This document shows, piece after piece, positions 34,803 through 42,917 of a stretch of 64,000 nucleotides of DNA. The number at the start of each line of letters is the position of its first letter. The stretch's first letter is position 1. The notes under the pieces are model-generated. The model saw nothing but the letters and a program-made list of their open reading frames with translations. It had not been told where the DNA came from and ran no database searches. The translations under genes were made by a program, and so were the position numbers. Source of the DNA: SZUA-378 sp036652815 (GTDB lineage: Bacteria; Bacillota; Clostridia; Lachnospirales; Lachnospiraceae); NCBI GenBank assembly GCA_036652815.1, contig JAVVVE010000009.1, positions 15,701-79,700 of the forward strand, given 5' to 3'.

Positions 34803-36287
34803 TTACTGTACCGGTACAAATCCAACCGGTGCAACCAATACACCATTAGCATCGAATTGACACAATGTGCCGTTGACATCTATGGTTGCATTGGTAATGA
34901 GAATACCATCCGGTCCAAAGAGGAACCATCTGGCACCGATTGCCTTCCACCCTGTTACCATGAGTCCTGTGGCTTCGTCATTATAGTACTTGGAGTTACC
35001 TTGAATCAATAGACCACGATTCATCGTTCCATCTTCTTTAAAGTAGTACATACCGCCTGCAATAGACTGCCATCCGGTAGCCATCGTACCATCCGATAAG
35101 AAGAAGAATTTCACTTGGTCATTACCTATCCAACCAGTCTTCATCGTTCCATCTGCATCGAACAGATATGTCTTATCTCCTATCTTGGTTAATCCTACTG
35201 ACATCTCACCGGTTTCTTTAAAGTAATATCTGTGTCCATCAATATCGGTCCAGCCTGTAACCATGGTACCGTCCGGTCTGAAATAGAAGGAGGTGATGCC
35301 CGTATTGATCCAGCCTGTCTTCATCTTACCTGCATTATCAAAGAAATATTTGCCCGTACCTACATCTACCAGACCGACCTGCATCAATCCAGCATCATTA
35401 AAGTAATATCTGCTTCCTTCAATATCTGCAAAACCGGTCTGCATCTTACCTCCTGCCGGTTGAAAATAATAGCTGATGACACCATTTGTAATCCATCCTG
35501 TCTGCATCTCTCCTGCCGGGTTAAAGAAATATCTTCCACCATCAGCATCAACCCAACCGGTTCGCATACGGTAATTAGAATAATAGTAGGTTTTTGCATT
35601 CCGTGTGGTAAATCCATTCGCAATAATAAGAGAAGCATAATCCTTAAATAAATAGTTCATATCTACATTACCTGCAATCCCCGGAACAGAACCGGTACAA
35701 GAATATTGCCATACTGCGGGATTGGGATATTCACAGATAGAACCATATTGAGCAACCCATTTATCATAAGGAACCGGTGCCATACGACCTACAAACCAGT
35801 TCTTGCTTGCATATACCATCGGATAATAACCGGCACTTTGAATAATGCTACAGAAAGTATTCACAATCTCAGCCTGCTGTATCGGAGACAGACTCTTATG
35901 TACGGTGTCTTCTATATCGATTACTACCGGAAAAGATACCGTATAAGGTGCAATGCTCTGTAGTACTGCATTTGCCTCAGCCACCGCTTCTGCTGCATTG
36001 GTTGCATAAGAATAGATATAGACACCTGTTCTTAAGCCTGCCGCTGCCGCTCCCTGAATATTCGTTGCAAACGTTGGATCAATGCCTTTTTTTGTCGTTC
36101 CAACACGTACAAAAGCAAAGGAAACTCCGCTTGATTTAACAGCTTGCCAATTAATGGCTCCCTGATATTTTGATACATCGATTCCCGTCGCAATCGGTGC
36201 TGCATTTGCCTGCATCGGTGTCATGCATATCGTAAATACCAATGCCATACAAATAATTGCTTTTGTAATTCGTTTTAATTTTCTCAT
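34803..36287 (-). CDS. Secreted GH25 lysozyme with choline-binding-type repeats
   Basis: A 494-aa exported muramidase. A signal peptide covers about residues 1-29 (ICMALVFTICMTPMQANA). The GH25 domain (about 33-220) has DVSKYQGAINWQAVK and FPVVIDIED with the catalytic acidic residues, and AVWQYSCTG near its end. From about 228 a tail of roughly a dozen repeats of about 20 residues follows (GWxxxxGxxYYFxxxGxMxTG), the aromatic-rich cell-wall-binding kind seen in choline- and glucan-binding proteins. It probably cuts glycan strands of the cell's own wall. The amidase gene lies 41 bp upstream, so they form a peptidoglycan-hydrolase pair. Confidence 0.93.
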   Translation of the reverse strand: MRKLKRITKAIICMALVFTICMTPMQANAAPIATGIDVSKYQGAINWQAVKSSGVSFAFVRVGTTKKGIDPTFATNIQGAAAAGLRTGVYIYSYATNAAEAVAEANAVLQSIAPYTVSFPVVIDIEDTVHKSLSPIQQAEIVNTFCSIIQSAGYYPMVYASKNWFVGRMAPVPYDKWVAQYGSICEYPNPAVWQYSCTGSVPGIAGNVDMNYLFKDYASLIIANGFTTRNAKTYYYSNYRMRTGWVDADGGRYFFNPAGEMQTGWITNGVISYYFQPAGGKMQTGFADIEGSRYYFNDAGLMQVGLVDVGTGKYFFDNAGKMKTGWINTGITSFYFRPDGTMVTGWTDIDGHRYYFKETGEMSVGLTKIGDKTYLFDADGTMKTGWIGNDQVKFFFLSDGTMATGWQSIAGGMYYFKEDGTMNRGLLIQGNSKYYNDEATGLMVTGWKAIGARWFLFGPDGILITNATIDVNGTLCQFDANGVLVAPVGFVPVQ

Positions 36288-36328
36288 CCTGTATGCTTCT
36301 CCTTTAATCTGTCTTTTGCATTTTTATT

Positions 36329-37366
36329 TTAATAAACAACCGGAGCACTCTCCGACATCGCATCGTATCCATTGTATGCTCTGATTGCTACAAGTCGATG
36401 CCCGCTTTTGGCAGCAGGTATCTCAATGGTTACCGCATTCATCTGACCATCGGTCCATGGCTGTAAAAGCGACCAGGTCTGTCCGCCATCGGCTGTATAA
36501 CTGTAATATAAAATCCCTGTGTTGCTATCCACCGCATTCATCGTAATATCGAGGGTTTGTTTCTCTTGATTTATACGGTTCATTTGAACATTGATTAGCT
36601 CAGGAGGTGTCAGATCCTGTATCATAGGAATCGCCTGTGCCGGTATCTTTTCCTGTGGATAATCTGCATAATCAACACCAAGTGCAGGTGATGCCAGTCC
36701 AAAATACTTAGCAACTGCTGTAGCGTCTGCGAGTCCAAATGCTTGCAGCTTCTGTATGGTATTGGCATATCCGATATCATTTTGATGATCCAGATGGCAA
36801 TGTTCCACAATCACAGCAGGGATCGCTCGTTCCGACGTTGTACGAAGGATACCATAGTATTCACCACCCTTTTTATTTAACTTAACTTTAACGCCTCGGT
36901 CATAGGTGTTAAAATAGGTCTTGTATTCATCTAACAGCAGTTTACCTACCGCATATCCTTTTGTATAATTCTCACCGGTAGACTGTGCCCAAACCTCAGA
37001 ACCATAGAAATTATGTGAGGCAGACAGATTATAATGAATACTGAATAAGAAATCAGCATTCACACTTTGCGCTGCCACAGCCCGTTCTTCCAAAGACATC
37101 GTAACATCTGAAGTTCTTGTTAAATATACTGTTACTCCATCGTATTTTTCAAGTTCTGCTTTCATCGCCAATGCTGTTATCATCGTCATATTCTTCTCAA
37201 GATTGCCATCTATCGGCTGTGCTCCCAGATTTGTACCACCATGTCCCGGATCGATTACTACTATTACATTCTCTTTTGCTTGCTTTGCATCAGCAAAAAG
37301 AGGGGTAGCAAGCATCAAAATCGGTATGAGGAAAATACTAAGTAAACGTATCCTTTTGTTTCGCAT
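36329..37366 (-). CDS. N-acetylmuramoyl-L-alanine amidase (Amidase_3)
   Basis: A 345-aa exported zinc amidase that removes stem peptides from peptidoglycan. The signal peptide is at residues 1-27 (LSIFLIPILMLATPLFADA). The catalytic domain has the zinc ligands in VVIDPGHGGTNLG (His), GNLEKNMTM (Glu) and LFSIHYNLSASHN (His), with the catalytic Glu in AVIVEHCHLDHQND. The C-terminal 90 residues read as an Ig-like fold (INQEKQTLDITMNAVD, YYSYTADGGQTWS). The upstream promoter has a palindrome in its spacer. Confidence 0.93.
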   Translation of the reverse strand: MRNKRIRLLSIFLIPILMLATPLFADAKQAKENVIVVIDPGHGGTNLGAQPIDGNLEKNMTMITALAMKAELEKYDGVTVYLTRTSDVTMSLEERAVAAQSVNADFLFSIHYNLSASHNFYGSEVWAQSTGENYTKGYAVGKLLLDEYKTYFNTYDRGVKVKLNKKGGEYYGILRTTSERAIPAVIVEHCHLDHQNDIGYANTIQKLQAFGLADATAVAKYFGLASPALGVDYADYPQEKIPAQAIPMIQDLTPPELINVQMNRINQEKQTLDITMNAVDSNTGILYYSYTADGGQTWSLLQPWTDGQMNAVTIEIPAAKSGHRLVAIRAYNGYDAMSESAPVVY

Positions 37367-37418
37367 ATGCTATTTATGTCCTTCCTTTCGGATCTGTATT
37401 ATCTTTACTAACTTGTCT

Positions 37419-37448
37419 ATCATAGTATAGATATCTATGCTATGTCAA
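37419..37448 (-). promoter_or_regulatory. Promoter of the amidase with palindromic operator
   Basis: Minus strand: TTGACA (37443-37448), an 18-bp spacer and TATGAT (37419-37424). The spacer is filled by a near-perfect palindrome (37421-37444, core ATAGATATCTAT), a good site for a repressor. The amidase start is about 50 bp downstream. Confidence 0.6.
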
Positions 37449-37555
37449 TTACTTTTCACAGGTAATTTTACCCACTGAATCATGTGATTCAACTAAAAAT
37501 CATTTTCTTTCTCTTTGCAATAAATGGAATAAAGATTTTATTTATTTGCAATTTA

Positions 37556-37595
37556 AAACAAATCACCTGGGGAAAATATTCCAGACGACTTGTTT
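37556..37595 (-). terminator. Hairpin after the 90-aa gene
   Basis: On the minus strand a 15-bp stem forms (AAACAAGTCGTCTGG / CCAGGTGATTTGTTT) with three G-U pairs that work only in this orientation, followed by TTTAAATT. It probably terminates the Fic unit. Confidence 0.6.
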
Positions 37596-37643
37596 GTAGT
37601 TTGACATTCTTTCTCGAAAAGTGGCACCATTATGTCCACGGTT

Positions 37644-37916
37644 TTATTGTTCGACTTCCATTGCCTGTTTCAACAATTCTACATTGATTAGTTCTTCTAA
37701 CTTATACTCTTCAAATGTTTCATTGACAAAAAGATAGGAGTTGTTCAGGATATCTTGTGCATTAATCTTATGAATGGCCTCTGCAATCTGTTCAATAGCC
37801 TCTTTAATAACCTTATAATTTTGGTCTTTTTCAGCTTCTTCTACAATATAGTTATAATGATTTAAGATTGCTTCTTGCTTTTTTACTAGTTCTTTTAAGA
37901 CAATACTAAGTTCCAT
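37644..37916 (-). CDS. Small helical protein coupled to Fic, function unknown
   Basis: A 90-aa protein rich in Glu, Lys and Ile (ELVKKQEAILNHYNYIVEEAEKD), predicted to be all-helical, with no membrane segment or recognisable motif. Its ATG overlaps the Fic stop codon (TAATG), so the two are translationally coupled. It could be a Fic partner or regulator. That is inference from gene order only. Confidence 0.7.
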   Translation of the reverse strand: MELSIVLKELVKKQEAILNHYNYIVEEAEKDQNYKVIKEAIEQIAEAIHKINAQDILNNSYLFVNETFEEYKLEELINVELLKQAMEVEQ

Positions 37917-38713
37917 TAAAGTTCCCTTTCTAAATTCTGAATTAATTTCGTTTGTTCAATCATATGTGATAACTCTTTTGATTCTATATTAGCCATCAAA
38001 TTAATGAAAGGTTCTATATTTCCTCTGCAATGACATTCGTCCAAAGCCCTATAATACTCAAATCGCATGTCTAACGGAATACTTATAGGTAAATAATCAT
38101 GTTTTAATAATTGATAGTTCATCATCAATCTGCTTGTTCTTCCGTTTCCATCTCTAAAAGGATGGATACCTACAAATTTCGTGTGTGTCCAACATGCTAA
38201 TTCAAATGGATGTACATTACTTTCTGGCATGCCGCAAACATCATTTTTATGATTTAGTTCCAAATAGAATTCTTCAAGTAACTTCGGTAGTTCTTGTAAA
38301 CGAGGACATTCATGCTCTGCTCCTTGAATATATACTTCTACCTGCCTATAGTTTCCTCCCGGAAAAATATTTTCAACTAGTTGTCTGTGCATATTACAAA
38401 TTATTTCTTCTGACAAATCCATTTTCTTTCTAACACAATTAGCAGTATATGCAAAAGCCTTCTTATGATTAATCTGTTCAAAGATTTCTTTCATTTCTTT
38501 TTCATTCGGTGTTTTATTATCTAATATTAGTGCTCTTGTCTCTTTTAAGTTTAAGGTATTCCCTTCAATTGCTGTTGATTCATATGTGTATCTTACTAAA
38601 AAGTTGTCTTCATAATTTTTAACTTGCTCTGGAAACGTTTTTAAAATATCTATTCCATTTTTACACTCCTGCCTCTTGGCATCTAGTAGTTTAAGCACAG
38701 CTTCTGTTTTCAT
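37916..38713 (-). CDS. Fic-family AMP-transferase
   Basis: A 265-aa Fic protein, expected to transfer AMP (or another nucleoside monophosphate) to hydroxyl groups of a target protein. The Fic core HPFRDGNGRTSR lies at residues 184-195, with the catalytic His intact. The flap hairpin NYRQVEVYIQGA precedes it. The N-terminal inhibitory motif STAIEGN (about 46-52) with its regulatory Glu is present, so activity should be self-inhibited (class II). The start is the ATG at 38713 after GAAGGAAAA; an upstream ATG 5 codons earlier has no site. It lies in an accessory segment with a restriction-modification pair. Confidence 0.93.
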   Translation of the reverse strand: MKTEAVLKLLDAKRQECKNGIDILKTFPEQVKNYEDNFLVRYTYESTAIEGNTLNLKETRALILDNKTPNEKEMKEIFEQINHKKAFAYTANCVRKKMDLSEEIICNMHRQLVENIFPGGNYRQVEVYIQGAEHECPRLQELPKLLEEFYLELNHKNDVCGMPESNVHPFELACWTHTKFVGIHPFRDGNGRTSRLMMNYQLLKHDYLPISIPLDMRFEYYRALDECHCRGNIEPFINLMANIESKELSHMIEQTKLIQNLEREL

Positions 38714-38800
38714 TTTTCCTTCTTTCATAATTCTGTAAATTAATTCGCTTTATTGATTCATTTTTTCCAAATGTTCCATAATTAATTTTCTTCGTGCTTT

Positions 38801-39718
38801 TTACCTAGGACCCATAAACCTATCTCCATTCAAATGTATCATATGATCCGGCATTTCTGAAATCCAAACCTCTGTTTCCCATGCTAAATTGTCTGAGAAC
38901 TTTTTAAACACCTGAAAATTCTGAAATGCGGTAACAAATATCTTTCCAGCAGCTACATTCTTTGTCATTTCAGAAATCTCTATCATTCGTTTTGGGTTCA
39001 TCGGGCCGACAGAAGTTACCGACTCAATAAAGTAAACCCAATCTTTATCTTCTCGATACAATACCACATCTGGCATTTTATCATGTAATGTAATTTCAAA
39101 TCCTAGTTCCTGTAGTTTTTCAATATTCTTAACCAAATCCTTCTCTATGGTATCTCCCACATAAAGACACTCTGAATTAGGTGCAAATCTCGGAGCAAAT
39201 TCTTCTATAATTGCTTTTTGTAATTCATTATGTTTGCCTGCTGAAAACATAAATTCTTGATTGTTAATCTTAACAGGCATTTTTGTCATTTCTTTTTTTG
39301 ATGAATAAATTTCAATCAATTTTTCATGATATGTTACAAATCTTATAATTGCACCTTCTTCCTTATGTCCACCAAGGCTTCGAACCATTTCAAGTGTTTC
39401 TTTCGTTAGTCTGTATCTATAATTTGGACTATTTGTTGCCTTTCCATTATCTTCAATTAGAGCAGCTGTACGGAAATGATGTAACGCCTGTTTTCTAAAT
39501 GTTTCTCGACTATTCTCTGCATATGTCACACCATAATTTGCACCTACAAATTGAATAATATCATGGATTCTAATCCAATCATTAGTCGCTATTTCCCATG
39601 AGTCTATTTCTTTAATATTTGCCATTGCCAACAACACATAGCAACATAGGTTTGCCTGCTGTTTCTCTGGCATTCCTATTTTCTGCAATAATTGTCTTAC
39701 TTGATCTACTTTACCCAC
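38801..39718 (-). CDS. Type II restriction endonuclease, BsuBI/PstI family
   Basis: A 305-aa endonuclease of the family that includes PstI and BsuBI (both cut CTGCAG). An N-terminal winged-helix-like region (about 1-110) is followed by the catalytic PD-(D/E)xK core: MPDVVLYREDKDWVYFIESVTSVGP has the PD at 216-217 and the Glu at 232, matching the family's PDVV...E-x-VTSxGP pattern. Its start overlaps the methyltransferase gene by 8 bp. Recognition of CTGCAG is likely from family membership but not proven; CTGCAG sites do occur in this window (for example near 7765 and 8386). Confidence 0.88.
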   Translation of the reverse strand: MGKVDQVRQLLQKIGMPEKQQANLCCYVLLAMANIKEIDSWEIATNDWIRIHDIIQFVGANYGVTYAENSRETFRKQALHHFRTAALIEDNGKATNSPNYRYRLTKETLEMVRSLGGHKEEGAIIRFVTYHEKLIEIYSSKKEMTKMPVKINNQEFMFSAGKHNELQKAIIEEFAPRFAPNSECLYVGDTIEKDLVKNIEKLQELGFEITLHDKMPDVVLYREDKDWVYFIESVTSVGPMNPKRMIEISEMTKNVAAGKIFVTAFQNFQVFKKFSDNLAWETEVWISEMPDHMIHLNGDRFMGPR

Positions 39719-41198
39719 AATACTCCTCCAATATCTTGTCGCAGTTCGCTTCTGACAAATCCTTTGTTTTTAAGATTTTTCTTCCTATTTCTTGAATAAT
39801 TCTCAACTCTGGTACTGGCATTGCATTTACCTCTGTTGAATTTACCTGCGTAGAGCCATTTAGTATTCTATAATAAGAATCATATATGGTTGAGTTAAAA
39901 AGTACATATAAGCCATATACCATGCATTCTGATAACTCTGTAGCAAGACCATCAATAAAATTAATCTTGTTCTGTGTACTGATTACATCATATTGGGGAT
40001 ATTTTTTTGATAAATATATTCCACACTGTAGTCTTCGTTTTTCCTCTTTTGCAGTAAATCGCTTCACAAATAAATAATTTTTATTTTGTTGCCTTAGTCC
40101 TCTCTGTTCTGTAACAACATACTCATGTTCTTTATTGATAGGAAATTTTACAATTCCATCTTGAATATGCTGTGAATAAAATAATGGAATTGCTCCTTCT
40201 TCACTTTCGTCTCTTAGAATATCGCGATTTCTAAAATCAACAGTTAAACCCGTTTTCATTTTAAGTCCTATATCCGGCAAAGTGTGTCCAAGCCTATTTA
40301 ACTTATCCAAAACTTGTATTTCATCCTCATCTGTAACCAGATATACATATTTGTCCTTCCCCGATACTACAACGTCATAAGGTGCTCTAAGTTCCGTCAC
40401 ATTTTTGAAATCGTTATTAGTCTGTGATGATGTAACGATAATTTCCTCTGGTTGAATATCCGTTTTCTTCACTTTAATAATGATTGTTTCCTGCAAAACG
40501 TCTTCTTTATCGAATACCTTATTTCTACTAACGAATAAATGAATATGTTCTAGCTTACTTTCTGATAGAAAATATTTTCTGAACTTTTTAAAGTATGCCC
40601 CAGATGTCCAAGAACGTGGAATAATATAAACCATTTCTCCATCAGGCTTCAAATTATATAGTCCCATGGCTGCGAACAAAAAATAAAGATTCGGTGCTCC
40701 AAAACATACTTCTGGCATTGCTGTAGCTTCAGGTGCGTTTTTCGGGATTTTCATATAAGGTGGATTTCCTATCACAACATCATATTTCTTTGGTGCAGAT
40801 TTTTCTCCTATCATATGGTTGAATTCAAGATACTGACTTGTAATATAATTGTCTGTTATAATTTCATACTCAAATTCTATCTCTGCATTATTTTTCACAA
40901 AATCTAAGTTGTTCCGCAGTACATCAAGAATATTGTTGTCTGTTTCATAGCAGGTAAGATTCACTTTTTTAACAGTATTCCTGCGTTGTAATACTTCAAC
41001 CAGAGCGCAAGACAAAATACCAGACCCTGTACCTGCATCAAGGACTGTTAGTGTATCCTTATCCTCTGCAATCAAAAATAATTCAGCCATATACATAGCT
41101 GTTTCCTTGCTCGTAAAAAACTGCCCATATTTTTTTCTTTCTTTCTTAGGCATTTCATCTATATAAAAATTTGTTTGTTCAATAATTTCATCTATCAT
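39711..41198 (-). CDS. Type II N6-adenine DNA methyltransferase (PstI/BsuBI-type partner)
   Basis: A 495-aa methyltransferase that should protect the host from the adjacent endonuclease. FTSKETAMYMAELFL leads into the SAM-binding motif VLDAGTGSGIL (about 52-62). The catalytic motif IV DVVIGNPPYMK lies near 140-150. The C-terminal half is the target-recognition region. The ATG at 41198 has AAGGAG spaced 8 bp; a longer frame starts 10 codons earlier without a site. Adenine methylation within CTGCAG is the family-based expectation. Confidence 0.9.
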   Translation of the reverse strand: MIDEIIEQTNFYIDEMPKKERKKYGQFFTSKETAMYMAELFLIAEDKDTLTVLDAGTGSGILSCALVEVLQRRNTVKKVNLTCYETDNNILDVLRNNLDFVKNNAEIEFEYEIITDNYITSQYLEFNHMIGEKSAPKKYDVVIGNPPYMKIPKNAPEATAMPEVCFGAPNLYFLFAAMGLYNLKPDGEMVYIIPRSWTSGAYFKKFRKYFLSESKLEHIHLFVSRNKVFDKEDVLQETIIIKVKKTDIQPEEIIVTSSQTNNDFKNVTELRAPYDVVVSGKDKYVYLVTDEDEIQVLDKLNRLGHTLPDIGLKMKTGLTVDFRNRDILRDESEEGAIPLFYSQHIQDGIVKFPINKEHEYVVTEQRGLRQQNKNYLFVKRFTAKEEKRRLQCGIYLSKKYPQYDVISTQNKINFIDGLATELSECMVYGLYVLFNSTIYDSYYRILNGSTQVNSTEVNAMPVPELRIIQEIGRKILKTKDLSEANCDKILEEYCG

Positions 41199-41723
41199 TG
41201 CCGCAACTCCTTCATCTTGAATATGCATTCAATCAGATATTTGTAACATGTTTTCACAATATCTTTAACTATTAATTGTACCAAGTCACTAGTGCGACGA
41301 CTAGATCCAATTACAACGTTTCCACCACTTTCATAAAATAAAAGTAGCGGGTTGTTCCGCTATGTTTTGTTGTTGAATCACCACAAAGCAGCAAACGAAA
41401 CATATAGAACCCATCACTATGTCTAATCTACCACTTTTTCGTTCATTCAACAACTAGATATCTTATTTTTTCGTCCCGCCTTTTGGGAAGGATTGAACTA
41501 TTTACCTAATCATTTCAATTTAAGGAAGCTCCACTCCGTAGCATGCACACAATCCATTCATCCACGCAATTAGAAATTATTCTAAATCCACCACGAATCC
41601 CCTTATTTTCTTCTTATCACAATGCGGATATTTTTTCGAAGTTGCTTTAATTGTATTTTGAATTTTTCAGAATAATCTACAGTATATTTTATTAATCTTC
41701 CGCCTCTTCAAATAAACTTCTTT
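41199..41723. other. Intergenic stretch of about 525 bp without a convincing gene
   Basis: No reading frame here has both a start site and length. It is AT-rich. One hairpin (minus strand TAGCGG-6-CCGCTA followed by CTTTTATTTT, around 41340-41365) looks like a weak terminator before the methyltransferase gene. The rest may be decayed mobile-element sequence or a long leader. Confidence 0.5.
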
Positions 41724-41915
41724 TTACTTAGATTTGCTTAGATGCAGTCTTCTGAATTCTTCAAATTTCTCGGTATCAAAAAGTATTTTACCCCCTCCAG
41801 TCGTTGTTGTTGCGAAATTTTGTCCCTCAATTCTTGAATAATTCCTTAAGTCTGATTTACTAAATCCCATGTCGGCTAATTCGCTAACCGACATAATTGG
41901 TTTTGCATACTTCAT
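41724..41915 (-). CDS. Small excisionase-like DNA-binding protein
   Basis: A 63-aa protein resembling MerR/Xis-type winged-helix proteins: MSVSELADMGFSKSDLRNYSR looks like a recognition helix region, and GGGKILFDTEKFEEFRRLHL matches the usual excisionase ending where a wing is followed by a helix. The ATG at 41915 follows AAAGGAG by 10 bp. Its position near 11-bp direct repeats and a tRNA gene fits an element's directionality factor. No integrase gene lies in this window. A plain transcription repressor is the alternative. Confidence 0.65.
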   Translation of the reverse strand: MKYAKPIMSVSELADMGFSKSDLRNYSRIEGQNFATTTTGGGKILFDTEKFEEFRRLHLSKSK

Positions 41916-42051
41916 TTGTATTTTCTCCTTTTTGTTTTTTAGCATTTATAATATGAAATAAAATTATAAAAAATAAATTGTTAAATGTCTATAAAAAATC
42001 AAAAATTCACAACAATACATATGAATTTTTTTAATTTCTATTTTTTAAAAA

Positions 42052-42134
42052 TCTGACCACGATTTGACCACGATTTGACCATGAACATTTTTTTAAGGGT
42101 CTTTTTACTGCGTTTTTCCGCCATTTGACCGCGA
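42052..42134. repeat. Iteron-like 11-bp direct repeats
   Basis: TCTGACCACGA (42052-42062), TTTGACCACGA (42063-42073) and TTTGACCATGA (42074-42084) stand head to tail. A fourth copy TTTGACCGCGA lies at 42124-42134 and runs into the perfect palindrome GAACAATTGTTC (42133-42144). The 11-bp period is about one helical turn, as in protein-binding arrays near element ends or origins. Confidence 0.8.
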
Positions 42135-42180
42135 ACAATTGTTCTTACTCCTAAAAGGTTTTTGATATTTTGAGCAAAAT

Positions 42181-42226
42181 AAAAGCAGCTACAGACCGCA
42201 TATTTACTGGGTTTGTAGCTGTTTTA
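42181..42226 (-). terminator. Terminator of the tRNA-Thr transcript
   Basis: Minus strand: AAAACAGCTACAAACC, a loop, then GGTCTGTAGCTGCTTTT and more T's. The stem is about 15 bp with one mismatch or wobble. It begins about 17 bp after the tRNA 3' end. Confidence 0.75.
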
Positions 42227-42242
42227 ATTGTATTTACCGAGA

Positions 42243-42315
42243 AGCTGAAAATCGGATTTGAACCGACGACCCCTTCATTACGAGTGAAGTGCTCTACCAA
42301 CTGAGCTATTTCAGC
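42243..42315 (-). tRNA. tRNA-Thr (anticodon CGU)
   Basis: A 73-nt cloverleaf on the minus strand. The acceptor stem GCTGAAA pairs with TTTCAGC, with discriminator T. The D arm is GCTC...GAGC. The anticodon stem CTTCA/TGAAG encloses the loop CTCGTAA, giving anticodon CGT (reads ACG). The T arm is GTCGG-TTCAAAT-CCGAT. The CCA end is not encoded. A good promoter lies upstream. The 3' end faces the accessory segment, as in tRNA-located integration sites. Confidence 0.95.
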
Positions 42316-42335
42316 AAGTTTCCATGTCCTTAGCC

Positions 42336-42364
42336 ATTATAACGATTATAAACATATTTTTCAA
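42336..42364 (-). promoter_or_regulatory. Sigma-A promoter of tRNA-Thr
   Basis: Minus strand: TTGAAA (42359-42364), a 17-bp spacer and a perfect TATAAT (42336-42341), 20 bp before the tRNA 5' end. Confidence 0.75.
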
Positions 42365-42466
42365 GTAATTTTTAAAAACATTTTATATTACTATAGGAAT
42401 CATTTCAAAAACATGATAAAATCAATCTATAAATCAATCTTGCAATCACAAAGGAGACCATCACAC

Positions 42467-42913
42467 ATGGGTATTTTAAATTCAGAACTAAATTACGATG
42501 AAGTCATAAAAGATCTGGGATCTTGTTGTTTAACCAAAGAGAACTGCGGTACTTGCGTAAAACCGGAGTGTATCGTTGGGTATGCACAGAACTGTATTAC
42601 ACACTGTTTCAAAAATGGAGAGACTTTTATAGAAGATGGCAGTCTCCATATTCCTACTACCGATTTTAAGGTATATAATACAGAAGAATTTGAAAACGGA
42701 ATTGCACATATTTTAAAGCAATGTAAATCCTGCAGTACCAATCACTTTGATAACTGTATCATCAATATTATCAGAAATTGTTATGAAGTCGGACTGATGG
42801 GTGAGATTCAACATTATGAAGGTAGTAACTTTCGGTATCTAAACCAGATTCATACAGACTATCCTGAATTAGCAACTCGTATTATTGAGGAATTCCATAA
42901 TTCCAAAGAATAG
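42467..42913 (+). CDS. Cysteine-rich small protein, function unknown
   Basis: A 148-aa soluble protein with eleven or so Cys. The pattern CCLTKENCGTCVKPECIVGYAQNC near the N-terminus (about residues 16-40) and CKSCSTNHFDNC in the middle suggest zinc or iron-sulfur binding. The ATG at 42467 follows AAGGAG by 10 bp; the longer frame has no site. It stands alone on the plus strand, and its stop nearly touches that of the convergent mscS gene. I do not recognise the family. Confidence 0.82.
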   Translation: MGILNSELNYDEVIKDLGSCCLTKENCGTCVKPECIVGYAQNCITHCFKNGETFIEDGSLHIPTTDFKVYNTEEFENGIAHILKQCKSCSTNHFDNCIINIIRNCYEVGLMGEIQHYEGSNFRYLNQIHTDYPELATRIIEEFHNSKE

Positions 42914-42917
42914 CCTG

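Noticed and set aside
34803..35600. CRISPR-like array in the repeated region of the lysozyme gene
   Set aside because: The repeats are degenerate, about 60 bp apart and in frame; they encode wall-binding protein repeats.
36622..36810. Frames on either strand overlapping the amidase, GH25, gyrase-like and other long genes
   Set aside because: They overlap strongly supported genes, lack start sites, and show no family motifs.
37367..37643. A duplicate of the tRNA-Thr 3' end marking the far edge of an island
   Set aside because: Looked for TCGGATTTGAACC and related strings near the Fic end; only a short partial match (CTTTCGGATCTG) occurs, so no att repeat is called.
41229..41723. Short open stretches in the gap before the methyltransferase gene
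   Set aside because: None has both a start codon and a ribosome binding site, and none resembles a known protein.
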